Made by a program: the position numbers and the translations under genes. 64,000 nucleotides of DNA from Gammaproteobacteria bacterium (lineage in GTDB: Bacteria > Pseudomonadota > Gammaproteobacteria > SZUA-152). The notes beneath the pieces are model-generated. The model did no database searches, was not told the origin of the DNA, and saw only the letters and a list, made by a program, of their open reading frames with translations. The stretch is taken from NCBI GenBank assembly GCA_032250735.1, contig JAVVEP010000007.1, positions 62,001 to 126,000 of the forward strand. Direction: 5' to 3'. This document shows positions 45,748 to 54,923 of this stretch, piece by piece; position 1 is the first letter of the stretch, and every line of letters starts with the position of its first letter.

Positions 45748-46941
45748 ATGGCGCTGCTTATGCTAATGAAGGCAGGCTATGACTTCCCCTGGCATGAGGG
45801 CAACGAATTTGGGTTGTTGGTCGATGGCAATGAGATTTTTGACGCCATGCTCGCCTGTATCGATGCGGCGCAGGCGCAGATCCTGCTGGAAATGTATCTG
45901 GTGGAATCCGGCGCGCTGATGGACCGCTTTATCAGCGCCTGGGCCGAGGCCGTAAAGCGTGGTGTGGATGTCTATTTATTGTTTGATGATTTCGGCGCGC
46001 ACGATCTGACCGTCCTGGACCGGCAGCGTATCCAGCAGGCCGGCATCGGGCTGGTGATGTACAACCCGTTACGCTATGGCGAGCTGCGCCGAAACCTGTT
46101 GCGTGATCATCGCAAGCTGATGGTGGTGGATGGTGCCACGGCGTTTATCGGCGGCATGGGGCTGGCGGATGCGTTTGACGTGACCAGCAATCCCGCGACC
46201 TATTGGCACGATACGGCGGTGCAGGTGCGGGGCCCGGTGGTGGCGGATTGGCATACGGTGTTCCAGGATAACTGGCGCTACTGGATGCGGCAGTCGCTGC
46301 CTGAGCCCGGTGCGAAATATGCCCGCAGCGATGCCGTGCAGGGGAATGGCGGCTTTGATCAGGCCGGCCATCTCTGTGGTGGGCGCCGTTTTGGGGCGGC
46401 GGTCATTCAGCGGTCCTTTCTTAAGCGGGTGCGCACGGCCGAGCGCCATGTGTGGATGATGACGGCCTATTTCGCCCCCTCTCGCAGCCTGTTACGGGCC
46501 CTGAAGAAGGCGGCGCGGCGCGGCGTGGATGTGCGTCTGGTATGTCCGGGCCCGATCTCTGACCACCCGGCAGTACGCTATGCCGGACACCGTTATTACT
46601 ATTACCTGCTGCGAGCGGGGGTGCGTATCTTCGAATACCAGCCGCGGTTTTTACATGCCAAGGTGCTGCTGTGTGATGACTGGACCTCGCTGGGTTCCAG
46701 TAATGTGGACAGCTGGAACCTGCGCTGGAACCTGGAGGCGAACCAGGAGATTGAAAACAGTCGATTTGCCGCGCGCATCCGTGAGCTGTTTGCAACCGAT
46801 ATTGCCGCCAGTGAGGAGTGTCGGCTGGAGGCCTGGCTGATACGTCCCCGTTATCGTCGCCTGCTGGAGTGGTTCTGGAGCAGAATGGCGCGCTGGCTTG
46901 ACGCGGTTACGATCCGCCTGCGGCGCCATAACCGTAAATAG
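45748..46941 (+). CDS. Cardiolipin synthase-like phospholipase D protein
   Basis: 397 residues, with two PLD motifs: DHRKLMVVDG (about residues 118-127) and LHAKVLLCDD (about 304-313), each H-x-K-x4-D, plus the downstream GSSNVDSWN. There is no N-terminal membrane helix, so it resembles ClsB-type cardiolipin synthases. Several ATG codons lie within the first seven residues, so the start is uncertain by a few codons. Confidence 0.9.
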   Translation: MALLMLMKAGYDFPWHEGNEFGLLVDGNEIFDAMLACIDAAQAQILLEMYLVESGALMDRFISAWAEAVKRGVDVYLLFDDFGAHDLTVLDRQRIQQAGIGLVMYNPLRYGELRRNLLRDHRKLMVVDGATAFIGGMGLADAFDVTSNPATYWHDTAVQVRGPVVADWHTVFQDNWRYWMRQSLPEPGAKYARSDAVQGNGGFDQAGHLCGGRRFGAAVIQRSFLKRVRTAERHVWMMTAYFAPSRSLLRALKKAARRGVDVRLVCPGPISDHPAVRYAGHRYYYYLLRAGVRIFEYQPRFLHAKVLLCDDWTSLGSSNVDSWNLRWNLEANQEIENSRFAARIRELFATDIAASEECRLEAWLIRPRYRRLLEWFWSRMARWLDAVTIRLRRHNRK

Positions 46942-46966
46942 AAGCCTGCCCAGGTGCCGGTCGGAT

Positions 46967-47359
46967 TTAGTGCAGGGTGTGCGGCAAGGCCAGGGTAAAG
47001 GCGGGGATATCGGCGTCAAAGGCCAGGCCGTCGTCAGTGACCATCTGGTAGCTGCCCTGCATGCTGCCCACCGGGGTCTCAAGCACCGTGCCGCTGGTGT
47101 ATTCGAAACTTTCGCCGGGGCGCAGGTAGGGTTTCTCGCCCACCACACCCTCACCGTGCACCTCCTGCACATTGCCATTGGCGTCGGTGATGATCCAGTG
47201 GCGCGTCATCAGCTTTGCGGCGACATTGCCCGCATTATAGAGCGTCACATTGTAGGAAAAGACGAAACGCTCCTGCTCCGGCGCGGATTGCTCTGCGAGA
47301 TAATGGGTTTTGACATTGACCTCGATAAGGTTGTCATCGACGGTTTTTATACGCTTCAT
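46967..47359 (-). CDS. apaG: ApaG
   Basis: 130 residues. It shows the family pattern: FVFSYNVTLYNAG, LMTRHWIITDANG, VVGEKPYLRPGESFEYTSG and GSMQGSYQMV. ApaG is a small fibronectin-III-like protein linked to diadenosine tetraphosphate metabolism and magnesium/cobalt resistance. It is not next to apaH here. Confidence 0.95.
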   Translation of the reverse strand: MKRIKTVDDNLIEVNVKTHYLAEQSAPEQERFVFSYNVTLYNAGNVAAKLMTRHWIITDANGNVQEVHGEGVVGEKPYLRPGESFEYTSGTVLETPVGSMQGSYQMVTDDGLAFDADIPAFTLALPHTLH

Positions 47360-47517
47360 AGGTGTTGTCTCGTTGGTTCCGGCATGGCCCCGACGTCAGG
47401 GCCGGCGGGAAGCGTCTGTGGAATAGATCTGCCCGAATTGGGCCGTAAAAAAATTGTTAACAACAGCGAAAAACGGTATGGCTCCATGACTCAAGTATAG
47501 TCATTGCGCCACATCCC

Positions 47518-49011
47518 TCAGGGCGTTTCCGGCTGGCTGACGACGGCCGGTGTGTCACCGCTCACGGCCGGAGCCGGCTGGGGCGCGTGCGGGTCCTGCT
47601 GCGGCGCATCGCGCACGGCGAGTATCACCCCGCTGGGCTGACGGCTGAGGGTGATGGTGGCATCGGTCAGCTCGCGGAAATTTTTTGCCAGCTGGGTATT
47701 GTCCGGATCGTTGTGGTTGAAGATGAGATGGGTGATGCCCTTGATCATCGCCAGCTGCTCGCTCGCGGAGTCGGCCGCGGGCGGCAGCGGCAGCACGTCG
47801 GCCCGCACCGCCAGCATGGTGCGGGCCGGCCACTGGCTGGCGGCCAGAAAGTGCCGTTCGGGATCGGCGGCCTCGGGGACCAGTTCCTGGATCAGTTCAT
47901 CGGTGGGGGGCAGCAGACCGCTCTCCAGGCGCACGCCGTGGGCCTTGTCGGTCTGCATGAAGAGGGTGGCCAGCACCAGCAGCCCGGCCATCACCAGACC
48001 CCGCTGGCCGATAAAGCCGGCGTGTATGCCCAGCGCCAGATTGGCCCGGATCAGTAGTGGCGTGCCGCAATACAGGATCACCACCAGCGCCAGCAGGGCC
48101 CAGTTGGTGTCGGCGACGAACAACCCGATCAGCAGGGCCAGCAGCAGGCTGGTGCCGAACAGGTCGTCCAGCAGGGCGCGGCCCTGTTTGGCCAGCACGG
48201 TGATCAGCAGCAGGGCGGCAAGGATGCCGGGCACCAGGCTGACCTCTTCAATCAGCCCGGCGGTATTGCCGAGCAGGGCCAGGCTTAGCGAGTAAAACGG
48301 GTTTTCCAGCCAGTTGAGGGCGATCCAGCCGGTCTGCATGGCAAGGATGATGCCGGAGGCGATGGCGAGCCCGGTCCAGACCTGTTTTTTCTGCTGCTGC
48401 GAGTTAGGGCCGGACTTGGGGTTTCTGTGCCAGTGCCAGGCCAGGGCCAGCGGATAGGCCAGCCCCATGGGATGCAGGGTGATGCTGATCGCCACCAGCA
48501 GAGTCTGCACAAAATACAGGCTGGAAATGCTGTGTTCGGAGGCGCGGTAACGGGCATCGAGGATCCAGCCGAGGCCGAAGGCGCCGATGAGGTACGGCCC
48601 CACGCCCATGCTGTCGGCCTGCTGCAATAGCATCGGCGAGATCAGCAACAGGCCGGTGGCGATCAGGGCGGCCTCGTCGGCATAGGATTCGGCGCGGCTT
48701 TTTGCCCAGTGGTACAACAACATGGTGGCGCCAAAACAGACCATCAGGGTGAAGACCTTGGCGGCGACCATGCTGCCCGACCAGTACAGCCCCAGTGGGA
48801 TGAACAGCAGGGCGCGGAAATCCGGGCCACCATAGGTGGTGACCGGGTTGACGACCTGGTCGACTACCGACCAGTTGAGCAGCAGCGCCATGGCGGCGCC
48901 CTCATCCAGTCCGTAGGGGGCGAAACTCACCAGGCCAAACCACAGAATCGCGCCGCCCCAGGCACACATAATGGCAATGGCCCATAGTCGCGGGGAAATC
49001 TTGTCAAGCAT
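47518..49011 (-). CDS. Multi-spanning membrane protein, possible GT-C glycosyltransferase
   Basis: 497 residues. About ten or more hydrophobic helices, a first outer loop with YGLDEGAAM (an acidic pair in the place where GT-C/ArnT-like enzymes keep theirs), then a soluble C-terminal domain (about 370-497) ending in a Pro-rich tail. The resemblance to glycosyltransferase family 39 is weak. It is downstream of the channel and VWA genes on the same strand, with a 194-nt gap. Confidence 0.6.
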   Translation of the reverse strand: MLDKISPRLWAIAIMCAWGGAILWFGLVSFAPYGLDEGAAMALLLNWSVVDQVVNPVTTYGGPDFRALLFIPLGLYWSGSMVAAKVFTLMVCFGATMLLYHWAKSRAESYADEAALIATGLLLISPMLLQQADSMGVGPYLIGAFGLGWILDARYRASEHSISSLYFVQTLLVAISITLHPMGLAYPLALAWHWHRNPKSGPNSQQQKKQVWTGLAIASGIILAMQTGWIALNWLENPFYSLSLALLGNTAGLIEEVSLVPGILAALLLITVLAKQGRALLDDLFGTSLLLALLIGLFVADTNWALLALVVILYCGTPLLIRANLALGIHAGFIGQRGLVMAGLLVLATLFMQTDKAHGVRLESGLLPPTDELIQELVPEAADPERHFLAASQWPARTMLAVRADVLPLPPAADSASEQLAMIKGITHLIFNHNDPDNTQLAKNFRELTDATITLSRQPSGVILAVRDAPQQDPHAPQPAPAVSGDTPAVVSQPETP

Positions 49012-49116
49012 CAGAAGGTCTCTTTGAAGGCATTGGGTATCGTTAATCAGACATCGGGCGCGGCCCGCAAGCCGATCATTCTACAATAACTGGCGGGTGC
49101 GGGGTATGCGAATCCG

Positions 49117-49140
49117 TGTGCCTGTGCCTGTGCCTGTGCG
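49117..49140. repeat. Short tandem hexamer repeat
   Basis: Three TGTGCC units and a fourth TGTGCG, in the gap between the VWA gene and the membrane-protein gene. Copy number may vary between strains. No regulatory role can be shown. Confidence 0.6.
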
Positions 49141-49205
49141 TGGGATGCGGCCATGCGCAGGCTGTCGACATCCGGGGTAAGCCCTGGCGCAGAGGGTGAA
49201 CAGAA

Positions 49206-49988
49206 CTACTTCAGCTCCAGATGCAGCATCTTGCCGCCGGTTTCATCGGCCAGTTTCTGGTAATGCCAGGTGGTGTCGGGATTGTCGCGGCCGATGGGCA
49301 GGGTGTAGACCGGGCTGGGGATATGGAAATAGTGGATGCGGTCGGCAGGGGGCTCGTCGCCGATGAGCAGATAGGCGCCGGGTATAGGGGCGTGTTCGGC
49401 GGCGTAGGTGAAACCGTGGCCGATGGTCTCATTGGCGCCGATGAAGGGTGCGCCCTCCATCAGCCGGTCAAACATGGCGCCCATGGTGCCGCGGTAGGTG
49501 TCGGCCTTGCCGTCGGAGAACCAGGTGAGCGCATCGAGCTTCTTGCCGGAGCGGATGACGATGATGCGCAATATGGGAATGAGAAATTCGCTAACCCCGT
49601 GCATGGAGCCGGTGGCGTCGACCAGCAGGTGCAGGCTGTCGCCGGGCAGATCGCGCAGGCCCTTGACGAAGACGTCGAAATCCTTGCGATTTTTACCCTT
49701 GTCGAGGCCGCTGGCGGCCAGCGCCTTCTCCATCTGGCCGTCGGGCGACAGGCTGGCGAGGGCATCCATGTTGGCCATCAGCCGTGTGCGATCGGCCTTG
49801 GCCTGGTCGAGCTCGGCCTGCAGGTTGGCGATGGCATCCTTGAGTCGGGGCGCCTGATACTGCTCGGCCATGCGCGCGGTGATGAGAATGGTGACCAACA
49901 GAAAAATGAACGTCGCCAGCATCAGCAGGGCGATGTCGGAAAACATCTCGTAGATATTGGGCGGGGATGAGCGGCGTTTCTTGCGCAT
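49206..49988 (-). CDS. Membrane-anchored VWA-domain protein
   Basis: 260 residues. A basic start (MRKKRRSS) and one membrane helix (about 20-38, LLMLATFIFLLVTILI) are followed by a coiled segment (about 50-75) and a VWA fold. LLVDATGSMHG (about residues 117-127) is the MIDAS D-x-T-G-S motif, with LIGDEPP providing a later acidic residue. The topology of short N-terminal tail, single helix and outer domain is that of MotB/ExbD/TolR, but the usual peptidoglycan- or TonB-binding domain is replaced by VWA. It follows a MotA/ExbB-type channel gene (30 nt), its likely partner. Confidence 0.83.
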   Translation of the reverse strand: MRKKRRSSPPNIYEMFSDIALLMLATFIFLLVTILITARMAEQYQAPRLKDAIANLQAELDQAKADRTRLMANMDALASLSPDGQMEKALAASGLDKGKNRKDFDVFVKGLRDLPGDSLHLLVDATGSMHGVSEFLIPILRIIVIRSGKKLDALTWFSDGKADTYRGTMGAMFDRLMEGAPFIGANETIGHGFTYAAEHAPIPGAYLLIGDEPPADRIHYFHIPSPVYTLPIGRDNPDTTWHYQKLADETGGKMLHLELK

Positions 49989-50018
49989 GGTGGTGAGTGG
50001 GTTTGCGGGTGCGGTGGG

Positions 50019-50993
50019 CTATTTGCGTCGGTTGCCAAACAGATAGCCGAGCAGGCCACGTTCGGCCTGCTTGAGTTTGATCTCCAGTGCCAGGGTCTTT
50101 ACGTAGGCCTCGCGTAGCCTGACCATCTCGCGCAGGTGATCGATGTCCATGTCCTGGCCGGGTTGTTTGATCTCGGTGGCGAATTCGCTCATCGCCTGGC
50201 GGGTGTTGGTGAGCAGTTTATGCAGGCCTTCGATGTTGCGGCTCATGTCGCTGATGTCGGCATTGATCAGGCGCAGGTCGCGTTCCAGCGAGGGTTTGAG
50301 GTCGGCGGAACAATACACCAGACAAACGCGGGTCAGCGTGTCTTCCAGGCTTTCGACGCCATTTTCGTCAATATGGGCGAAGATGCGCAGCAGCACACCG
50401 CCCAGCACCGCACCCAGCAAGGTGGTGTAGAAGGCGGTGCCCATGCCGGCCATGGCGCCACGCAGGCCGGATAACAGCTGGTCCTGATCCTGGCCCAGTG
50501 AATCCAGCGAGTTGGTGAGACCGGTGAGGGTCAGGGTGAGGCCCACCACGGTGCCGATCAGACCCAGGGTGATTAACAGGTTGCCGATGATCTCCAGGGC
50601 ATGGGCGGTGCGCTGGTAAATGGAGAACTCCACATCCACCAGGGCCTCGATGTTGAGTTCGCCATTATTGTTGACGATGGCGCGCAGTGAGCGAAAGAAT
50701 TCCGCCACACAACCCCTTTTATCGACCTGCGCGATGCCCAGCCAGCCATCACGTTTGGCCACCTCTTCCAGCCCATCGATCCTGACCGACTCCAGGGTAA
50801 GCAGGACGGTCAGCACAAAGCTGGTGGCAACCCCCATGCCGAACAGGCCGATAATGGCCCAGGTGATACGGCTGGGGTCGCGTTGGATGAAATCCCATAC
50901 CTCGGTATCCAGGTAAAGCCCCAGGTAGATGATGACGGCGGCGGCCGCCCAGATGACCCATAACACCAGGGTCCGGTATCCTCGTTGCACCAT
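50019..50993 (-). CDS. MotA/TolQ/ExbB-type proton channel subunit
   Basis: 324 residues. Helices lie near residues 8-28, 42-66, 135-160 and 185-215. The segment from LEIIGNLLITLGLIGTVVGL to GLRGAMAGMGTAFYTTLLGAVLGGVLL is the MotA/TolQ/ExbB core. The C-terminus has two helical stretches (about 230-300) that are probably cytoplasmic. It is the first gene of the unit with the VWA protein; stators of this type use the ion gradient to move or strain their partner. No tonB, tol or flagellar genes are nearby. Confidence 0.87.
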   Translation of the reverse strand: MVQRGYRTLVLWVIWAAAAVIIYLGLYLDTEVWDFIQRDPSRITWAIIGLFGMGVATSFVLTVLLTLESVRIDGLEEVAKRDGWLGIAQVDKRGCVAEFFRSLRAIVNNNGELNIEALVDVEFSIYQRTAHALEIIGNLLITLGLIGTVVGLTLTLTGLTNSLDSLGQDQDQLLSGLRGAMAGMGTAFYTTLLGAVLGGVLLRIFAHIDENGVESLEDTLTRVCLVYCSADLKPSLERDLRLINADISDMSRNIEGLHKLLTNTRQAMSEFATEIKQPGQDMDIDHLREMVRLREAYVKTLALEIKLKQAERGLLGYLFGNRRK

Positions 50994-51304
50994 GGCAGGA
51001 TTAGCTCAATATGTCTGTGTTGAAGTAGGGGGCCAGGTCTTCTTGTGGCACCTGAATCGAATCTGCATTCTGTCCTGAGTATGTTGTGGGCTTGCGGCAA
51101 GGTCAAACACCGGAGGTGTTGGCCGCTGATCGGTAAATGCGCCCTATAACCTAATAAAATACTCAGTTAAATCAATCTCGTTTGAGTCTGGTAAGTTGGC
51201 GGAAACGTGATATATACTGAGCGCCGTTTGCTTGTCCGGTCATTGGTAATCGTGATATACATGGCCGCTAATTTTATAGGCACTGATCTGGGAGGGGTTT
51301 GGAA
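50994..51304. promoter_or_regulatory. 311-bp divergent intergenic region
   Basis: It lies between the minus-strand channel gene and the plus-strand small membrane protein at 51305, so both promoters should be here. AT-rich around 51145-51200. No clear hexamer pair, repeat or RNA gene is seen. Confidence 0.4.
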
Positions 51305-51400
51305 ATGGGTATTGACGCTACAATAGGGCTTATTTATCTGGTCGTGACCATCGTGTCATTTTTTGTTGCATCCTTGCTGTTGAAAAAGGGTTCTTCCTGA
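51305..51400 (+). CDS. 31-residue single-helix membrane protein
   Basis: ATG with GGGAGGGG upstream; it begins MGIDATIGLIYLVVTIVS and ends KKGSS. The product is one membrane helix with a lysine-containing inner end. It resembles in size and layout the 30-residue protein at 55814-55906 beside the oxidase and CcoQ-like small subunits. Co-directional with the cytochrome c4 gene 225 nt on. Real but function unproven. Confidence 0.6.
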   Translation: MGIDATIGLIYLVVTIVSFFVASLLLKKGSS

Positions 51401-51625
51401 GAACCTGTTTGTTGTTTGGCGTATGAGTTTTTGCTGTAGCTCCTGGGGTGTTGGCAAATAACGTAATACGCTGGGCAGGTCTGCTGAGAAGGTCCAAATA
51501 TAAAGAGGCAGATTTGTTCGCGGTTGGTGGGTCACAGTTGATCAAATAAATAAAGGCGTGAGCCGGGCAAATAATAATCGAATTGCCTAATACGAATTAA
51601 CAATTGGTTGGGAGGGAGTGTTCCT

Positions 51626-52351
51626 ATGCATTTCATAATAAAAGCATCAGCGGTTGCGACACTGTTTGCTGCATCTGCAGCGTTTGCCTCTGGTGCAAGC
51701 CAGGGCAATATCGAAAACGGTAAAAATATCTACATGAATGGTAAAGGTGATGTGCCTGCCTGTAACAGTTGCCATGGCCAGGACGCCATGGGTGACGACG
51801 CCATGGGTACGCCGCGTCTGGCAGGTCAGGGCCATGTCTTCCTGGTGAAGCAGCTCGAAGATTTCGCCACCGACAAGCGTACAGATACCACCATGTTTAT
51901 CATGAACAGCAATGCCAAGGGCCTCAGCGCCCAGGATCGTGTTGATGTAGCCGCCTACGCCAACAGCCTGAGTAAAGAGCTGGCGTCCTCCGACATGGCC
52001 CAGGTTAAAGAGTTGGGTAACCCGGTAGGTGTGCGCCATCTGGGTAAATCCCTGGTGATGTATGGCGCCACAGAACGGGGTATTACCTCCTGTTACAGCT
52101 GTCACGGATTCAACGGACGCGGTGCCGCGCCGGTTTATCCGATGATCGGCGGTCAGAAATATGTCTACCTGGTCAATCAGCTGAAGAAATGGCGTGACGG
52201 TAGTCGTGCCAATGACCCCATGGGCCAGATGCGCGCCGTTGCCAAGCACATGACGGATGAGGATATTCATAACGCCGCGACCTACCTGACGTCTGCTCCC
52301 CGCACCACTGAGGGTAATGCACGCGTACCTGCTGATTATCCTGAGCATTAA
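51626..52351 (+). CDS. Dihaem cytochrome c4-like protein
   Basis: 241 residues from the ATG at 51626 (GGGAGGGAG upstream). A signal peptide ends AFA-SG. Two class I cytochrome domains: CNSCHG at about residue 46 and CYSCHG at 156, with Met ligands probably in MFIMNSNAKG and PMGQMRAVA. Cytochromes c4 pass electrons to cbb3-type oxidases, whose genes follow 4 kb downstream. Confidence 0.92.
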   Translation: MHFIIKASAVATLFAASAAFASGASQGNIENGKNIYMNGKGDVPACNSCHGQDAMGDDAMGTPRLAGQGHVFLVKQLEDFATDKRTDTTMFIMNSNAKGLSAQDRVDVAAYANSLSKELASSDMAQVKELGNPVGVRHLGKSLVMYGATERGITSCYSCHGFNGRGAAPVYPMIGGQKYVYLVNQLKKWRDGSRANDPMGQMRAVAKHMTDEDIHNAATYLTSAPRTTEGNARVPADYPEH

Positions 52352-52371
52352 TTTTCAGTATTTTTGGTGTG

Positions 52372-52402
52372 AAAAAGGGCGGATATATTCCGCCCTTTTT
52401 TT
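52372..52402 (+). terminator. Rho-independent terminator after cytochrome c4
   Basis: AAAAAGGGCGGA pairs with TCCGCCCTTTTTTT around a short AT loop. Strong stem and T-run. Confidence 0.92.
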
Positions 52403-52594
52403 GTTTGCCTTTTTATTCTCATTAGTGCTGTGCATCCTTAGTATCTCGCCCCACCGGTAGTTTTCTTATTGGGCCTTTTTTCTGGTAGAATTTCCGCGCT
52501 GAAGTGTTTCTGACTTTGTGGTCGTCGCATCACTTTAGCGTATATTTTTTTTGCCTGCAGCCGGGCTCCATCGGATAGCGGTAACCATCAAATT

Positions 52595-53254
52595 ATGTCA
52601 AAACAAAATCAGTCGTTGAAAAGCGGTGAAAAGATCCTGTTCGGGATTGTCGCGGTATTTATGGGTTTGGCCGTTATCGGTTACGCCGCCCTGGAGACGT
52701 ATCGCCTGTCACGGGATGAGCCCTTGTATGTAAACAAGACCCATTATAATTTCACGGAAGAGGGGCATCAGGGGTCGGCTTTATTTCGCAAATCTCGCTG
52801 TACCGCCTGCCACCGCGCCCTGCGTAATGGCACCAATATGGGGCTGTCACTGGACGGCGTGGGTTCATTGCGTAGCCTGGACTGGCTGGTCGCCTTTCTG
52901 GCGGATCCGGAGGCGACCTATGGCGCACGGACCTTTGATCATGGGCCGGCCCCCAAGGAGGCCGCTTACGTGGCATTGATGCCGGAAAAGGAGCGGTATG
53001 CCATTGCCGTATTTATCTCCCAGCTGAAGTCGGAGCAAGGGTCGTCATCGGCCCCCATGCCGCCTGAGGGGCGATCTGATTTCATTGATAATATGATTGG
53101 GGCGTGGGCCCCGGCAGACTGGAAAGAGCGCTTCCAGGACATTCGCACCAAGCCGCCAGCAGCAGAGCCGTCAGACAAAAGCCAGGAGCCGCAATCAGTG
53201 GCGCCTGCTTCTCAGCCATTGAATCAGTCTCGGGAGTCGAACAGTGAACAGTAG
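52595..53254 (+). CDS. Membrane-anchored monohaem cytochrome c
   Basis: 219 residues. One membrane helix (about 18-38, ILFGIVAVFMGLAVIGY), then a cytochrome c domain with CTACH at about residues 69-73 and a Met ligand probably in YVALMPEKER. The tail (about 180-219) is Pro/Ser-rich and likely unstructured. It is similar in layout to the protein at 59952-60443 (GEKILFGIVAVF versus GEKGILLGIVVF; LDGVGSLR versus LDGMGSMR), so the two are probably paralogues. First gene of a module with a short oxidase subunit I and a thioredoxin-like lipoprotein. Confidence 0.88.
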   Translation: MSKQNQSLKSGEKILFGIVAVFMGLAVIGYAALETYRLSRDEPLYVNKTHYNFTEEGHQGSALFRKSRCTACHRALRNGTNMGLSLDGVGSLRSLDWLVAFLADPEATYGARTFDHGPAPKEAAYVALMPEKERYAIAVFISQLKSEQGSSSAPMPPEGRSDFIDNMIGAWAPADWKERFQDIRTKPPAAEPSDKSQEPQSVAPASQPLNQSRESNSEQ

Positions 53255-53777
53255 TCATCAGGAGCCGTGGGTCCAGGACACGGAATACACGCGTTATACC
53301 CTATGGTTTATTTATGCCTGCATTATCTACAGCATCATCGGATTTTCCTGGGGGGCGTTAATGGGTGGCATCTCCGAATTCCGCTACTTTGTCGACCATC
53401 GGCTGCACGGCAACCTGATCGTGCGCGCTCATACCCATATCAATTTGCTGGGCTGGGTGGAGATGGCAATCTTTGGCGCGGTCTATTACATTATCCCGCG
53501 CCTGGTGAAGCGCCCCATCTACAGTCTGCGATTAGTGCGGCTGCATTTCTGGACGCATAACTTTGGGCTTATCGGCATGGTGGTGTTTTTTACCGCGGCC
53601 GGTGTGCTGGGTGGTTTGACCAGCGAAACGGGCACGCCGGAGCAGGTTGAGGCGGTGGTGAAACCACTGCTGGCAACCATGGGCATTTTTGGCTCCCTGG
53701 TACTGCTGGCGAATTTTATCTGGGCATACAACCTGTTTCGTACCTGTGCCGGCTGGGAAAGGCGGAGTGAATCATGA
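53244..53777 (+). CDS. Half-size cbb3-type oxidase subunit I homologue
   Basis: 177 residues from a GTG overlapping the previous gene by 11 nt, with GGGAG upstream. Four to five membrane helices. The segment RAHTHINLLGWVEMAIFGAVYYIIPR and the following RPIYSLRLVRLHFWTHNFGL match the CcoN core (compare AHAHLALLGF and NFHFW in the CcoN at 55946). The full set of haem and copper ligands of a twelve-helix oxidase cannot fit. It may bind one haem b through the HTH and HFWTH histidines (inference). It is intact at both ends, with overlaps to both neighbours, so it is not a decayed fragment. Confidence 0.82.
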   Translation: MNSSHQEPWVQDTEYTRYTLWFIYACIIYSIIGFSWGALMGGISEFRYFVDHRLHGNLIVRAHTHINLLGWVEMAIFGAVYYIIPRLVKRPIYSLRLVRLHFWTHNFGLIGMVVFFTAAGVLGGLTSETGTPEQVEAVVKPLLATMGIFGSLVLLANFIWAYNLFRTCAGWERRSES

Positions 53778-54334
53778 AAAAACTGCGATGGTTTGGTCTG
53801 TGCCTGCTGGTTTTGCTGACCGGCTGCATTTTTGATGATGGCACCTACAAGGTAGGGATGACGGTACCGAGCCTGCGCACCAAAACGCTCGAAGATGTGG
53901 GCGGTGATTTAACGCGCATTACCACCTATCGCTATCCCGATAAGCGCATGTATCAGCATTCACTGGATGAGGCGCTGCTCAAGGAGCAGGTGATCGTGTT
54001 GGTTTTTGCAACACCTGGGCATTGCACGCAATGTGACAAGCACCTGCAGATGCTGAAGGCTGCGCTGGATAAATTTGAGGATGATGTGCTGTTTCTACAT
54101 ATGGATCAGTATCAAAATCCAGAGGCCTTTAATGCGTTTAAGGTGATCGGCGATCCGTGGACGTTTATCATTGATACCAAACAAACGGTGCGCGTGAAAC
54201 GTGCGGGGCGCATGTTGCTGCGTGAGGTGGATGTGATGGTTGCCAGCTTGCTGAAGGAAGGCGCTGCGCAGGAAACCGTTTCGCAACAAGGCGATATACA
54301 GAAAAGCGATTCACAGAAAAATACGGCAGGTTAA
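53774..54334 (+). CDS. SCO/thioredoxin-like lipoprotein
   Basis: 186 residues; ATGA overlap with the previous gene. The lipobox LTGC follows GLCLLVLL. The domain has a thioredoxin-like core with CTQC in ATPGHCTQCDKHL (about residues 80-92) and a cis-Pro region in GDPWTFIIDT. SCO-type or TlpA-type proteins supply copper or reduce sites in oxidases and cytochromes. Its place in an oxidase-like module fits assembly of the two genes upstream. Confidence 0.75.
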   Translation: MKKLRWFGLCLLVLLTGCIFDDGTYKVGMTVPSLRTKTLEDVGGDLTRITTYRYPDKRMYQHSLDEALLKEQVIVLVFATPGHCTQCDKHLQMLKAALDKFEDDVLFLHMDQYQNPEAFNAFKVIGDPWTFIIDTKQTVRVKRAGRMLLREVDVMVASLLKEGAAQETVSQQGDIQKSDSQKNTAG

Positions 54335-54337
54335 TTC

Positions 54338-54790
54338 GTGGCGAAGTCGGAAGTGTTTAATCTGGGGCAGGATCGTAAGGGCGTGACCTGGGATGCCTTG
54401 ATGTATGTGCCAACCGTTGCCGGGTTGGGTACCGGCGCGCTGATGTTCTGGTATGACCAGAATCAGAACCTGTCGTACCTGCTGTTTTTTCTCGCCTGTT
54501 TCTTTTTCTACCAGGGGCTGCATCGCATCCTGGGTCGGTTGATGCTGTTGCCCCGCTCGCCCGTATCGCTGGATGTATCCAGGCAAGGTGTGTCGATGAC
54601 CCTGCGCAATGGCGAAACGGTGGATCTGGTGAAGAATCTCCGCTATTACTCCGATCATGCCGGCAAATCGTTTGGTCTGACAGGGATGGATATGACCGGT
54701 GCCAAGCGCCAATATGTCTTTCATCGGGGTCAGTTTGTTGATGGGGCGGCCTATGGAAGGATTGGCGATGCCTTGAAGGTGTTTGCCTAA
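54338..54790 (+). CDS. Small membrane protein of unknown function
   Basis: 150 residues from a GTG 3 nt after the previous stop. Two close membrane helices (about 25-42 and 48-66) precede a soluble domain (about 75-150, MTLRNGETVDLVKNLRYYSD) with a PH-like strand pattern. No family recognised. The last gene of the anchored-cytochrome module. Confidence 0.68.
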   Translation: MAKSEVFNLGQDRKGVTWDALMYVPTVAGLGTGALMFWYDQNQNLSYLLFFLACFFFYQGLHRILGRLMLLPRSPVSLDVSRQGVSMTLRNGETVDLVKNLRYYSDHAGKSFGLTGMDMTGAKRQYVFHRGQFVDGAAYGRIGDALKVFA

Positions 54791-54923
54791 GACGGATTTT
54801 CCGAGGTGGTCTGTCAATATTATGGCGGTTTGCAGCGGTAGAGCTGCTGAGTCGAGGGTGCTGTCGTATATCGCTGGGAGGCGGGCACTGTCCAGTGCTC
54901 CCACGTACCCCTACCTGGATCGC

